64,000 bases of DNA, taken from the NCBI RefSeq assembly GCF_010686685.1, contig NZ_JAAGWD010000006.1, positions 124,001-188,000 on the forward strand. The letters run 5' to 3'. This document shows, in pieces, positions 18,271-27,927 of the stretch. Below the pieces are notes generated by a model. That model was not told where the DNA came from. It saw only the letters and a list, made by a program, of their open reading frames with translations, and did not search any database. Position 1 is the first letter of the stretch. The number at the start of each line of letters is the position of its first letter. The stretch comes from Pontibacter burrus (GTDB lineage: Bacteria; Bacteroidota; Bacteroidia; Cytophagales; Hymenobacteraceae). Both the position numbers and the translations under genes were made by a program.

Positions 18271-18393
18271 TTCTGAAAGAGTGGTTTGGGAACTATAGAA
18301 GCAATTTACAACTATAGTTAAGCGTGTTGCTCTGAAAAGCTTGCTCACCAAATTCACACAAACACTCATTCTTACATTCAAAACTATATTTTG

Positions 18394-18401
18394 TACCTTT
18401 G
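18394..18401 (+). promoter_or_regulatory. -7 element of mtaB
   Basis: TACCTTTG lies 9 bases ahead of ATG 18411. It fits the TAnnTTTG consensus and explains why the in-frame TTG at 18399 is not the start. Confidence 0.65.
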
Positions 18402-18410
18402 CGATTGATT

Positions 18411-19730
18411 ATGAAAAAGGTAGCTTTTTATACATTAGGTTGTAAACTCAACTACTCAGAAACCAGCACCATTGGTAGAATTTTCCAGGAGCGTGGTTTT
18501 GAGAAGGTAGAGTTTACGGATACGCCTGATATTTATGTGATAAATACCTGCTCTGTTACCGATAACGCGGATAAAAAGTGCAGGAAAATTGTGAAGGAAG
18601 CCCAGAAGCACTCGCCTAACGCTTTTATAACGATACTAGGGTGCTATGCCCAGCTTAAACCGAAAGAAATTGCTGAAATTCCGGGAGTGGATGCCGTATT
18701 AGGTGCTGCCGAGAAATTTCAGTTGGTAGATATTCTGGAGGGTTTTACGAAAAAGGAGAAAGCTGAAGTTCACGCGAGTCCTATTTCAGAGGCTAACACG
18801 TTCCATAACTCCTACTCTTTCGGCGACCGTACCCGCACGTTCCTGAAAGTACAGGATGGCTGCGATTACTCCTGCTCGTTCTGCACCATTCCGTTAGCCC
18901 GCGGTAACAGCCGCTCCGATACGATAGAGAATGTGGTGCGCTCTGCCAATGAGATTGCAGAATCTGATGTGAAGGAAATTGTGCTGACAGGCGTAAATAC
19001 CGGCGACTTCGGACTGCAGGACGGCAAGCGCGTAGAAACTTTCTATGATCTGGTAAAAGAGCTGGATAAAGTAGAAGGTATTGAGCGCTTCAGGATTTCA
19101 TCTATAGAACCAAACTTACTTAAGGACGAGATCATTGAGTTTGTGAGCCAGAGCAACCGCTTCATGCCGCATTTCCATATTCCGTTGCAATCCGGTTCTA
19201 ACAAAATTTTGAAGCTAATGCGCCGCCGTTACCAGCGCGAACTATACGCTGACCGTGTTGCCAAAATAAAAGAACTGATGCCGCATTGCTGCATTGGCGT
19301 GGATGTTATAGTTGGCTTCCCGGGCGAAACGGAGGAAGACTTCCTGGAAACCTATAATTTTATAAATGGCCTGGATGTAAGTTACCTGCATGTTTTCCCA
19401 TACTCGGAGCGCGAAAACACGCTGGCTCCTGAAATGCCGGGCAAGGTAACTATAAAAGAACGTAACCGCCGTGCCGATATGCTCCGCATTCTGTCAGAAA
19501 AGAAAAAGCGTTTCTTTTACGAGCAGAATACAGGGCGCGAGTTTACAGTGCTTTTCGAAGATGATGTGAAGGATGGCGTCATGGAAGGCTGGACAGAGAA
19601 CTATGTGCGGGTTGCAGCCAAGTATGACCCAGTGCTGGTAAACGAGCTAAAGCATGTACGCCTTACCGGAATTAATGCCACTGGTTTAATGGAAGCAGAA
19701 GAAACTTATACCGAAGTTTTAAAACATTAA
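18411..19730 (+). CDS. mtaB: tRNA t6A37 methylthiotransferase MtaB
   Basis: A radical-SAM enzyme that converts t6A37 to ms2t6A37 in ANN-decoding tRNAs. About 439 residues. The N-terminal UPF0004 domain has Cys residues in LGCKLNYSE, NTCSVTDNAD and GCYAQ. The radical-SAM triad is Cys151, Cys155, Cys158 (DGCDYSCSFC), and a C-terminal TRAM domain ends the protein. MKKVAFYTLGCKLN is the family N-terminus, which fixes the start at 18411. The distinction from MiaB rests on the KKVAFYTLGCKLN start and shorter length; a true MiaB gene is at 33921. Confidence 0.93.
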   Translation: MKKVAFYTLGCKLNYSETSTIGRIFQERGFEKVEFTDTPDIYVINTCSVTDNADKKCRKIVKEAQKHSPNAFITILGCYAQLKPKEIAEIPGVDAVLGAAEKFQLVDILEGFTKKEKAEVHASPISEANTFHNSYSFGDRTRTFLKVQDGCDYSCSFCTIPLARGNSRSDTIENVVRSANEIAESDVKEIVLTGVNTGDFGLQDGKRVETFYDLVKELDKVEGIERFRISSIEPNLLKDEIIEFVSQSNRFMPHFHIPLQSGSNKILKLMRRRYQRELYADRVAKIKELMPHCCIGVDVIVGFPGETEEDFLETYNFINGLDVSYLHVFPYSERENTLAPEMPGKVTIKERNRRADMLRILSEKKKRFFYEQNTGREFTVLFEDDVKDGVMEGWTENYVRVAAKYDPVLVNELKHVRLTGINATGLMEAEETYTEVLKH

Positions 19731-19775
19731 TTATATTTACCAACTAACAACCTTTTTAACTTAATTAACCAACCT

Positions 19776-20405
19776 GTGAAATTAACAAAGCTTGCCCTTG
19801 GCTTATCTGTAGCCACGGTATCCCTGGCAGCATGCCAGCAGGAACCTGCTAAAAATGATGGCGCTGCCACTACAACTACAAGCGAAGCATCAGAAAAGAT
19901 TGGCGATGTAGTTTATGTAAATGCTGATACACTGCTTGCTAACTACGAACTGTTTAAAGATGTGCGTACACGTCTTCAGGCTCAGGCAACTAAGGCAGAA
20001 AGCGACCTGAAAACCAAAGCAACTGCTTTTGAAAGAGAAGTTGGCCAGTATCAGCAGCGTGCAGCTACTATGTCGCAGGATCAGCGTGCCGTTACAGAGC
20101 AGCGCCTGGCGCGTAAGCAGCAGGAAATTGCTAACCTGAACCAGTCTGAAAGCAACCGTTTGATGACACAAGAATCAGAAGAGCAGAAAAAAATCTACGA
20201 TAAGGTAGAAGCTTACCTGGAGCAGTATAGCAAAGATAAAGGCTATAAAATGGTGCTTTCTTATTCACGTGGCAACAGCGCCATCCTGTACAGTGACTCT
20301 ACACTGGATATTACCCAGGAAGTGCTGAAAGGTTTGAACGAAGCATACGCAAAGGAAAAAGAAGCTCCGAAAGCAGAAGCTAAAACAGAAGAGAAAAAGA
20401 AATAA
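19776..20405 (+). CDS. OmpH/Skp family periplasmic chaperone-like lipoprotein
   Basis: 209 residues with a lipoprotein signal (lipobox-like SLAAC at residues 15-19, Cys19 presumed lipidated). A Skp/OmpH helical hairpin follows: VVYVNADTLLANYELFKDV, a long coiled coil rich in Gln/Lys/Glu from about 65 to 145, and KGYKMVLSYSRGNSAILYSD. Skp-type proteins chaperone outer-membrane proteins. The lipobox and the Lys/Glu tail (AKTEEKKK) are unlike E. coli Skp. The GTG start at 19776 gives a clean signal peptide. It is followed by a strong terminator. Confidence 0.87.
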   Translation: MKLTKLALGLSVATVSLAACQQEPAKNDGAATTTTSEASEKIGDVVYVNADTLLANYELFKDVRTRLQAQATKAESDLKTKATAFEREVGQYQQRAATMSQDQRAVTEQRLARKQQEIANLNQSESNRLMTQESEEQKKIYDKVEAYLEQYSKDKGYKMVLSYSRGNSAILYSDSTLDITQEVLKGLNEAYAKEKEAPKAEAKTEEKKK

Positions 20406-20426
20406 GCTCTCTTAAGGCATAAAGCG

Positions 20427-20455
20427 AAAAAGGCGGGATTTCCCGCCTTTTTGTT
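20427..20455 (+). terminator. Terminator of the OmpH-like gene
   Basis: Perfect stem AAAAAGGCGGGA / TCCCGCCTTTTT with a 2-base loop, beginning 22 bases after the stop codon. Confidence 0.93.
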
Positions 20456-20606
20456 TGCCTTGTTATAAGACCTATAGTTTATAGTTTGCTAAGCTATAGT
20501 TTAAAAGATCATTTCAAATACTCAGTTCTTGACAAAAACTTCTTCGTGCTTATGGAGCTGATTATGAAACCCTTTAAACCAGAGCAAGTCTATCTAATTA
20601 ATGATC

Positions 20607-21851
20607 TTACTCGTACCGGAGGGCCTCTATTGGATCCAGTTTTGACGCACGATAAGCTGGATATGAACCGGAAATAACACCAACTATAATACAGATCGAA
20701 AGCCCCACAAATACCCAAACCCACGGAACTATAAAGCCGCCATCTCCAATAAGCGCTGAGATACCATTCCCCATCAGGATACCAAGAAATACGCCCGTTA
20801 ACCCACCTAATAAACAAATCACGATCGACTCGATCAGGAATTGCTGGCGAATCTGATGCGAAGTAGCACCAAGCGCTTTTCGAACCCCGATCTCACGGGT
20901 CCGCTCATTCACTGAAACCAGCATGATGTTCATCAAACCTACAGATGCACCCAGGAGGGTAATAAAGCCGATCACAAAACCACCGACCTTCAGGTAGCCT
21001 GAGATTTCGTTTAAGCTCTGCAGCAGGGAGTCGCTGCGCCTGATCTCAAATGATTCTTCCTGTCCCAGGTTATCCTGCCTCACGGCGCGCATTACACCGG
21101 TGGCCTCACCCATCACATAATTCAGCTCATCAGGTTTCGGGATCACCGTCTTTATGGCATAGTTTAGAGTACCGTTTCCAGTTATTGGTATCTGGCGGCC
21201 GGTTGCAAGTGGAATAACAATCGTTCTGTCGCCTGCATTGCCTCCCATAGAGCTGCCCCGCTCTTCCAACATGCCAATTACTTTAAATCTGCGGCCCAGG
21301 AACGTAACATACTGTCCGATCGGGTTTGTGTTTTTGAAGATATTGTTCTTCACTTCGCTGCCGATTATCGCCACATTCACGCCGTTCTCCTGCTCAAAAT
21401 TCGAGAAATCACGGCCATCAGCCAAGTTCAGGTTCTGTGCCTGCAGGTAATTCTCGTCGCCGGCAACTATGTTAATGTTTGGGTTCGTTTTATCAGTCTG
21501 GCTTTTTACCACGGTGGCGCCGGAAACATAAGCTGATAAGCTAACTTTTGCCTTATCAGACATAAGGTCTTTGTACTTCTGCGCCTGCTCGTAGGTAATA
21601 ACCGGATATACTTTTTGTGCACGTCCGCCCTGGTTGCCGCGGTTATTGGCACCTTTGCGCTGTATATCAAAAGCATTTGCCCCAAGTGCAGAAAAAGTCT
21701 GGTCGAGCGAGTGTTTTATACCATCTACAGCCGTAAGAATACCTACCAACGACATAATACCAAACGAAATAATAAGCCCTGTAAGAACGGTGCGCAGTAA
21801 GTTACCTTGTATAGCACGCAGGCCTTCCAGTATATTTTCGATCAGGTTCAT
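20607..21851 (-). CDS. MacB-like ABC transporter permease
   Basis: 414 residues of the MacB/FtsX permease family. An N-terminal helix (LLRTVLTGLIISFGIMSLVG) precedes a periplasmic MacB_PCD domain (about 45-260). Three helices complete the C-terminal FtsX domain, with the cytoplasmic loop MLVSVNERTREIGVRKALGATSHQIRQQFL that contacts the ATPase. It ends AYRASKLDPIEALRYE, typical of the family. Members export peptides, lipids or antibiotics. No ATPase partner is adjacent, so it probably works with one encoded elsewhere. Confidence 0.93.
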   Translation of the reverse strand: MNLIENILEGLRAIQGNLLRTVLTGLIISFGIMSLVGILTAVDGIKHSLDQTFSALGANAFDIQRKGANNRGNQGGRAQKVYPVITYEQAQKYKDLMSDKAKVSLSAYVSGATVVKSQTDKTNPNINIVAGDENYLQAQNLNLADGRDFSNFEQENGVNVAIIGSEVKNNIFKNTNPIGQYVTFLGRRFKVIGMLEERGSSMGGNAGDRTIVIPLATGRQIPITGNGTLNYAIKTVIPKPDELNYVMGEATGVMRAVRQDNLGQEESFEIRRSDSLLQSLNEISGYLKVGGFVIGFITLLGASVGLMNIMLVSVNERTREIGVRKALGATSHQIRQQFLIESIVICLLGGLTGVFLGILMGNGISALIGDGGFIVPWVWVFVGLSICIIVGVISGSYPAYRASKLDPIEALRYE

Positions 21852-21978
21852 AGTTCAGGTTGTGCGGTTTTGTGGTTTTTCTCGTTATAGCTAACAACAG
21901 GCAGCAACTAAGTTAGCTGCTTTTATTTAAAAAAGATTCGTAATTTATACTTTTAGTAGGAATTTAACGGCAGACTCC

Positions 21979-23244
21979 ATGATTTTAAGGATTTTCTTTG
22001 CTATAGTTGGCGTGCTTATAGTTCAGCTTCAGGTGTTGGCCAGTACAGTGGTCATCCCCATGGATGAATCTCAGAAAGATCACCTAAAATCATATGGCGC
22101 TGCTTATTGGGTCTTGTCCAAGGATGTGCCAGTTGATTGGTTATTAAACTACCGTGATGGGAGTTTCGCATTCACACATGCCCCGCAACTGGAAAATGAA
22201 TTGATCGTGAGAGGCGTATCGTATCAAGTAATTTCTGAAGCCCAGTACAACTCTATTCTGAGCCAGATAGCTGATCCGGAAGCTAACATGGATATTATGA
22301 AGCTGGAGAAGGTACCTAAAATCGCTGTTTACTCTCCAAAATCAAAAATGCCCTGGGACGATGCCGTGACCCTGGTTCTTACATATGCCGAAATTCCTTA
22401 TGATGTGGTGTATGATGACGAGATCATGCGTGGAGATCTGCCTAAATATGACTGGCTACACCTCCATCACGAAGATTTTACGGGCCAGTATGGTAAGTTC
22501 TATGCCAGCTACCGTCATTATCCATGGTATCAGCAACAGCAACAGGAGTCAGAAGAATCTGCAGCACGGCATGGGTTCAAAAAAGTATCGCAATTGAAAA
22601 TGGCTGTTGTTACCAAAATCAGGGACTTTTGTGCCGGAGGCGGGTTTCTGTTCGCCATGTGTTCTGCCACCGATACCTATGACATTGCCCTGGCCGCCGA
22701 TGGAGTCGATTTTATAGAAGCGATGTACGACGGAGACGGCGCCGATCCGAATGCACAACAAAAGCTGGACTTCGGAAAAACATTCGCCTTCCGCGATTTT
22801 CAACTGGTAAGAAACCCGCTGGAATATGAGTACTCCAACATTGATATGCAGCCACAGGAGCGCCCGGTAACTGAAGCCAACGATTATTTCCAGCTTTTTA
22901 CTTTCTCAGCTAAATGGGACCCTATTCCGACGATGCTCTCGCAGAATCATGCAAAAACTATAAAAGGCTTTATGGGCCAGACCACCGCTTTCAGAAAAAG
23001 CCTGGTGAAACCGGAAGTAGTTGTAATGGGCGAAAATAAAGAACTGGGTGAGATACGTTACATGCATGGCACCTTCGGGAAAGGCACCTGGACCTTTTAT
23101 GGTGGACACGACCCGGAAGATTACCAGCACCTGGTTGGCGAAGACCCCACCGACCTGGCTCTGCATCCTAACTCACCAGGTTACAGACTGATACTGAATA
23201 ACATATTATTCCCGGCAGCCAAGAAGAAAAAGCAGAAAACCTAA
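21979..23244 (+). CDS. Secreted protein of unclear function (often labelled asparagine synthetase B)
   Basis: 421 residues with an N-terminal hydrophobic signal (ILRIFFAIVGVLIVQLQVLAS). The central part, KIAVYSPKSKMPWDDAVTLVL followed by VYDDEIMRG and YDWLHLHHEDFTGQYGKF, and then GGGFLFAMCSATDTYDIALA, suggests a class I glutamine-amidotransferase-like fold with Cys in AMCSATD. I recall related Bacteroidota proteins carrying the label asparagine synthetase B. That label is doubtful, since no PP-loop SGGIDS or N-terminal Cys2 is present. The true AsnB lies at 59429. Confidence 0.6.
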   Translation: MILRIFFAIVGVLIVQLQVLASTVVIPMDESQKDHLKSYGAAYWVLSKDVPVDWLLNYRDGSFAFTHAPQLENELIVRGVSYQVISEAQYNSILSQIADPEANMDIMKLEKVPKIAVYSPKSKMPWDDAVTLVLTYAEIPYDVVYDDEIMRGDLPKYDWLHLHHEDFTGQYGKFYASYRHYPWYQQQQQESEESAARHGFKKVSQLKMAVVTKIRDFCAGGGFLFAMCSATDTYDIALAADGVDFIEAMYDGDGADPNAQQKLDFGKTFAFRDFQLVRNPLEYEYSNIDMQPQERPVTEANDYFQLFTFSAKWDPIPTMLSQNHAKTIKGFMGQTTAFRKSLVKPEVVVMGENKELGEIRYMHGTFGKGTWTFYGGHDPEDYQHLVGEDPTDLALHPNSPGYRLILNNILFPAAKKKKQKT

Positions 23245-23257
23245 ACTATAGTTTGAG

Positions 23258-24046
23258 TCAGCCTATCTGCCTGTTTATTCTTTCAAGGGCCGCTTTTATC
23301 CCGGACTTGAAGCGCTTCAGCTGCCCCGTAACTCCTTCTGTATTCACAAAAATGGTATTATGTTCCGGCGCTGTTTCAATTGCAGGGCGTGAAGTGGTAT
23401 AGTAATAAGTCGCCAGCGATTTGCGTGTTATTCTGTCAGGTACATGTAGTTTCTGAGGATGTCCGTGAAAAGAGATTTCGTTCGTTTCAAAAATTACGCA
23501 GCGGTTAAATGCCGGCGAAATCTTGTGCATTAACCTCGGTTCTTTTTGGGTAAGGTCCCATAGTTCGAGATGCCCGCCATACTTTTCCTCCCAGTCTTTA
23601 TTCAGGTAAACAAGCACATTCAACCGCCTGTGGTACTTGGTAACCGGATGTACATTATAATCTACGTGTACATTCAGGAAGGCCCCGTTTGTTGACTGAT
23701 GCAGTCCACCGCCAAATAGTGAGTCGTCGGCAATCAGAGGTTGTTCAATACCTGTTAGTTCCTGCAACCACTCCAGAAAATGCGCTGAGTTAAGCTCCTG
23801 GAATACATCTTTAAAGATATCGCCCTCAGCAAAAACCCGTTTCTGGAATTTGTTACTCTGATCTATATACGTTGTGTTATCCCATACACCATCCGTAGTT
23901 TTCGGATATGCCTGCAGCAGCTCTTCGGCAGCCTCAGCATTCAGAAAGCACTCAACAACAAGGTACCGAAAAGGCTGCTGAGCCTGAAAATCCGCTTTAA
24001 GATGCTCGAGCTGCTGGTTTAGAAAGTTCAGGTTTATGTAGCGCAT
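23258..24046 (-). CDS. 2-Oxoglutarate/Fe(II)-dependent dioxygenase family protein
   Basis: 262 residues with the double-stranded beta-helix signature: His127 and Asp129 in LNVHVDYNVHPVTKYHRR bind iron, with a distal His (H194 or H196 in ISFHGHPQKL) and a basic residue after it (TRKSLA) for 2-oxoglutarate. These fit the 2OG-Fe(II) oxygenase superfamily; the substrate is unknown, possibly a protein or a sugar. It begins 50 bases inside the upstream acyltransferase gene, so the two are almost certainly co-transcribed and perhaps coupled. Confidence 0.83.
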   Translation of the reverse strand: MRYINLNFLNQQLEHLKADFQAQQPFRYLVVECFLNAEAAEELLQAYPKTTDGVWDNTTYIDQSNKFQKRVFAEGDIFKDVFQELNSAHFLEWLQELTGIEQPLIADDSLFGGGLHQSTNGAFLNVHVDYNVHPVTKYHRRLNVLVYLNKDWEEKYGGHLELWDLTQKEPRLMHKISPAFNRCVIFETNEISFHGHPQKLHVPDRITRKSLATYYYTTSRPAIETAPEHNTIFVNTEGVTGQLKRFKSGIKAALERINRQIG

Positions 24047-25136
24047 CTGATCTATGTTTTCTTAACCTCTCTATTAAACGAAGAGAAGGTTGTTCAGCCA
24101 GGTAATAAAGAATTATTGATACCAGGACTGCCAGTACAGTTCCAATATAATAATATACTCTGTCATAAAAGATGTACTCATTTAAATAAGATGCGATGCA
24201 TACATAAAATAGCAAGAGCACGGAAAGGTGATTCAGGTATAAGGTATAACTGATTTTACCCAGTAGAGCAAGCGCTTTAGGAGCCTTTGCTATAAAGTAA
24301 AGGGTGTAGTTGATTAACGTAAAGCTTAAAACTATAGCAAAGGCATCAGCCAGGTAAATATTCGATTTTAGAATAAACACATTTTGTAAAGCAAATAACA
24401 AAAGTAAGGTACAGAGGAATACTTTCTGGTTTGTAATTAAGGGCGCAACACCATAATGCTTGAAATACCGGTAAGTAAATATTCCGCAAAGAAAGAATAT
24501 CTGAAAGTAAACTATAGAAAACTGGAAGAAATAACTGCAAGTGAGGAATATAACGAATAACCCTAACAGGATATGGTTCTTCAACCTATGGTATACAGGA
24601 AATAACAGATAGAAGATAGCCTCGTGAAGTAATGACCAGTATGCAAAATTTGCTCCGGCATAGGTCTTATTCGGAATGAAAAACAAAGTCTTGAGAACTG
24701 TGACAAGTGACAGATCTTCCAGCGCAATCTTTATAGATTCATTGTACTCTCTGCCCTCAACATAGAATATTTTGCTGTTAAACTGATAGGCTAAAAGTAA
24801 ACTTCCTATGGACAGAACTAATGAAAAAAGGAAGGGAATGTAAATCCTAAGAGACCTGATCTTATAAAAACTACTTAGGCTATAGTTGTTTCGCTCAAAA
24901 GAATAGCTGATAACAAAAGCAGAAAGTATAAAAAAGAAAATAACGCATTGTTTGCCGGCAGAGCTTAGCATATCAAGCCCGAATGCCAAATAACCGTCCA
25001 GGCCATCTATGCCTACTTCTTCAATATACAAGGTTCCGCCGGACCATAAAATGAATTTGGCATGGAAGATAACAACTATAAGCGCTGCCAGCCCCCTCAG
25101 AATATGCAATGACTTTATATTCTCTTCTAAATTCAT
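23997..25136 (-). CDS. Acyltransferase 3 family membrane protein (OafA/YrhL-like)
   Basis: 379 residues with about ten membrane helices. LHILRGLAALIVVIFHAKFI carries the catalytic His of acyltransferase-3 proteins, and RSLRIYIPFLFSLVLS and SYTLYLNHLSVLLLF also fit. These enzymes O-acetylate or O-acylate surface polysaccharides and lipids in the inner membrane. It is lower in G+C than its neighbours and its 3' end overlaps the 2OG oxygenase by 50 bases. A transferred accessory pair is possible but not shown. Confidence 0.9.
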   Translation of the reverse strand: MNLEENIKSLHILRGLAALIVVIFHAKFILWSGGTLYIEEVGIDGLDGYLAFGLDMLSSAGKQCVIFFFILSAFVISYSFERNNYSLSSFYKIRSLRIYIPFLFSLVLSIGSLLLAYQFNSKIFYVEGREYNESIKIALEDLSLVTVLKTLFFIPNKTYAGANFAYWSLLHEAIFYLLFPVYHRLKNHILLGLFVIFLTCSYFFQFSIVYFQIFFLCGIFTYRYFKHYGVAPLITNQKVFLCTLLLLFALQNVFILKSNIYLADAFAIVLSFTLINYTLYFIAKAPKALALLGKISYTLYLNHLSVLLLFYVCIASYLNEYIFYDRVYYYIGTVLAVLVSIILYYLAEQPSLRLIERLRKHRSDALHKPELSKPAARAS

Positions 25137-25177
25137 TCAAACAAGCTGGTAGCTGCTATTTTCAGGAAAGCTCCTTT

Positions 25178-25789
25178 TTAATGCATCCTGTCAGGTCGGG
25201 GCTCCAGGTTGCGGATGATGTCAGCTTCTATGGCTAGCAGTTCATTCAGGCGAGCATCCACTTCTTCGGCAGGCATGTATTCTTTTGCCAGCTTTACAAA
25301 GCTCACATAGTGACCGGCCTCAGAAACCATTAGCTCATAGTAAAACTTTTGCAGCTCTTCGTCCTGAATATTCTTCCATAAAAGTTTAAACCGCTCACAA
25401 CTACGGGCTTCGATCAGTGCATTTACTAGTAAATGATCCATTAATTGACGCTCACGTTTATTGCCTTTACGGATGTGTTTGGAAAGTTCCACCACATACT
25501 CATCTGGTCGGTTGCGCCCCAGCCCGTAGCCACGCTTTTTTAACTGCTCCAGCACACGCTCAAAATGGCTCCACTCCTCTGCTACCAGGTCAGTCATTTC
25601 CTCTACCAGGCGCGTTTTGTCCGGGTACTTAACTATAAGCGAAATGGCAGAGGTAGCTGCTTTCTGTTCGCAATAGGCATGGTCAACCAGTATATCCTCA
25701 ATATTCTTTTCAGCAATGTTAACCCAGCGCGGGTCGGTTGGCAACTGCAGGCGAAGTATAGTTTTAGTAGGCTGATTTGTAGCAGACAT
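25178..25789 (-). CDS. miaE: tRNA-(ms2io6A)-hydroxylase MiaE
   Basis: 203-residue non-haem diiron enzyme that hydroxylates the isopentenyl side chain of ms2i6A37 to give ms2io6A. Ferritin-like helices with iron ligands are visible in VEEMTDLVAEEWSHFERVL and HLLVNALIEARSCERFKLL, plus a final YELMVSEAGHY helix. It acts after MiaA and MiaB; miaB lies 8 kb away on the other strand. The gene is alone, between the acyltransferase and the porin. Confidence 0.93.
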   Translation of the reverse strand: MSATNQPTKTILRLQLPTDPRWVNIAEKNIEDILVDHAYCEQKAATSAISLIVKYPDKTRLVEEMTDLVAEEWSHFERVLEQLKKRGYGLGRNRPDEYVVELSKHIRKGNKRERQLMDHLLVNALIEARSCERFKLLWKNIQDEELQKFYYELMVSEAGHYVSFVKLAKEYMPAEEVDARLNELLAIEADIIRNLEPRPDRMH

Positions 25790-25839
25790 ACAGAATAAAA
25801 AGTCAATAATTTAACAATAAGGCATATTCAACTAGCCTT

Positions 25840-27903
25840 TTAATCAAAGAACATCCACTTCAGACCGAAGGTAAAGCTGCGGCGCAGGCCAGGATAACCT
25901 GGTGTTTCGAAGTAGCCCGGCTCCCAGATGCCATAGTTCACGTGTGCCATTTTCAGGAAAACATTTACTGTTTTAATATCGGCATTCAGGAATACATCAA
26001 AAACCGGATAGTTCTTTGTAGTAAGGTCATTCTGCAGGTAAAACTGCTGTGTTACCGGCATGTATGCATCCGGCTGATAAGCCGAAGGAAGCGTCATCTC
26101 CAAGCCAATTTGGCTGAACAACGCTTTCTTGAATAAGAACCCCTGGAAGTATAGTTTAGAATTTACAAGCCACTCCGGAATGCGGATATACTGTGCTTTT
26201 TCAGCATTGGTATAGTGCAGGAAGTTTTCGAGATGGAAGCCGCCAAAACGCAGGTGCTGTGCCAACTGTGCTTCAAGCAATTGCTGATTGCCATTAAGCT
26301 GAATTGGCTCGGCATTAAAACCATATGTTACGTAGCGGTCAATATGGGTATATGCACCCATCAGGCGAAGATGCATTCTCTTACCAAACTGGTGGCGTAA
26401 TATGGCCTGACTTCTGGTAGTTATAATTGCATCAAAGTCGTTGTCCCAGTTAAAGTGGTTGCTGATAATGCGCTGCTGTATCAATGTAGGCGACTGACGT
26501 AAACGAGTCTGAGATAACTCCAGCCCCTTAAACCGGGCAGACGCAAGGAATCTATAGTTATCCGTCAGTTGATATTCACCTTCGCCATAAAGCAGGTATT
26601 TATCCTGGTAATTAAGCTGGAACTCCCCACCTAGCAATACCTGATTAATTGCATCGACACCTGTAACTAAGCCACCAATGGCAGATGAATCCATTGTTAC
26701 AGTCTTTACTGCGCTATAGTTCAGTTTGCTGTTACGGAGCTTGGCATAAGCTTTAAAGTAGGAAATACTGGATCTTCCGGTAAAGCCGAATTCATTTTCG
26801 AACTCGCGGAAGTTGGTCTCGTCATCTGTAAACCTGTTACTATACAGCGTGCGCGGGTAGAAAAGAAGACTGCTATCACCAGCAAAAGGAATAAGGTCGT
26901 CCTGGTAATTGGTGCGCTGGCTTCTCCAGTCCATGCGGTGGTAAATTTTCAGGTTATCGTTAATGAGCCTGAACATGTGCAACAGGTGATAGTTGTGGCG
27001 CATTTCCTGCGTACTTGCCTGATTCAGGAATACCAGGTCATTCTCGTATCGGAAAAGGCTATCTGTCGTATCATCCGGATCAGGCCGCACACCACCGCTC
27101 TCTATCTGTTCATGGTTTAAGTGTGTATAGTTAGCGAATAGCTCATATTTCTGATTCTTGGACTTATAATGGCTGAAAACTTTTATTGCCTGGTTATCAA
27201 TCAAGCCATCGTCGTATAAATCGGTAGAACCGATCTGTTTATCCGCTGAAATGATCTGGTAAGCAACGCCAAAATTAAAGTTCTGGGTAATGTTGCGTGC
27301 ATATATCCCCTCAAATATAGTTTCCCCCCGCTGTCCCTGCACATAATACAAATGCGAATAAGGCGACCGGGTATCGAAATAATTTATCTTTTGCGGATCA
27401 TAAGCATAGCGATCGAAGGCATTCTTGCCTAGACGCACGCCAATGCGCGTAGGCATATAAAACAGCAAAGGCTGCGACGCAGTACCTACGTTACCGAGGT
27501 GCTGGTAAAAAGCCGTATCCTGAAACCAGTAGCGCTGGTTGTGCATGTTATGGATGGCAGTATCTACCCGCTGCTCGCGGTAGCGCCCTTCCAGCACATC
27601 CCTTTCGAAAAGCTGTAAAGTAGTTTTTGGCCCGTACAGGTTTTGGGTAGTATCATCAAGAATAGCGCCGGGTCTGCCCCGTCGTAGCGAGTCCTGCGGA
27701 GTTGCATTTGGTAATTGCCCCTGCTGGCGTTGTTGCGGGTTATTTTGCTGGCGTTCCTGTCCCGGCCTGGTGCCCGAACGGGTGGGCTGACGCTGCCTTA
27801 CCTGACCGAAAGATTCGGTTACGATCAAGAACAGTAGAAAAAACAGGAATATAGATATGCTTTTTTGTCTCACAGGAGCAAAATTAGTTTTTTTATCCAA
27901 CAT
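25840..27903 (-). CDS. Putative porin (Porin_10 family)
   Basis: About 687 residues from ATG 27903 (MLDKKTNFAPVRQKS). A signal peptide, KSISIFLFFLLFLIVTESFGQ, precedes a Gln/Arg-rich linker and a large region of alternating beta strands. It ends in an aromatic residue followed by Asp (LKWMFFD). This matches Bacteroidota putative porins of the Porin_10 family. It is presumably an outer-membrane beta-barrel, but its substrate is unknown. It is followed, in transcription order, by the MiaE gene after 51 bases, and lies 25 bases downstream of lpxK. Confidence 0.85.
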   Translation of the reverse strand: MLDKKTNFAPVRQKSISIFLFFLLFLIVTESFGQVRQRQPTRSGTRPGQERQQNNPQQRQQGQLPNATPQDSLRRGRPGAILDDTTQNLYGPKTTLQLFERDVLEGRYREQRVDTAIHNMHNQRYWFQDTAFYQHLGNVGTASQPLLFYMPTRIGVRLGKNAFDRYAYDPQKINYFDTRSPYSHLYYVQGQRGETIFEGIYARNITQNFNFGVAYQIISADKQIGSTDLYDDGLIDNQAIKVFSHYKSKNQKYELFANYTHLNHEQIESGGVRPDPDDTTDSLFRYENDLVFLNQASTQEMRHNYHLLHMFRLINDNLKIYHRMDWRSQRTNYQDDLIPFAGDSSLLFYPRTLYSNRFTDDETNFREFENEFGFTGRSSISYFKAYAKLRNSKLNYSAVKTVTMDSSAIGGLVTGVDAINQVLLGGEFQLNYQDKYLLYGEGEYQLTDNYRFLASARFKGLELSQTRLRQSPTLIQQRIISNHFNWDNDFDAIITTRSQAILRHQFGKRMHLRLMGAYTHIDRYVTYGFNAEPIQLNGNQQLLEAQLAQHLRFGGFHLENFLHYTNAEKAQYIRIPEWLVNSKLYFQGFLFKKALFSQIGLEMTLPSAYQPDAYMPVTQQFYLQNDLTTKNYPVFDVFLNADIKTVNVFLKMAHVNYGIWEPGYFETPGYPGLRRSFTFGLKWMFFD

Positions 27904-27927
27904 ACAGCTAGCTATAGCCACACAGGT

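Noticed and set aside
20486-20677. 63-codon plus-strand frame after the OmpH-like gene
   Set aside because: It lies after a strong terminator and overlaps the end of the permease gene on the other strand.
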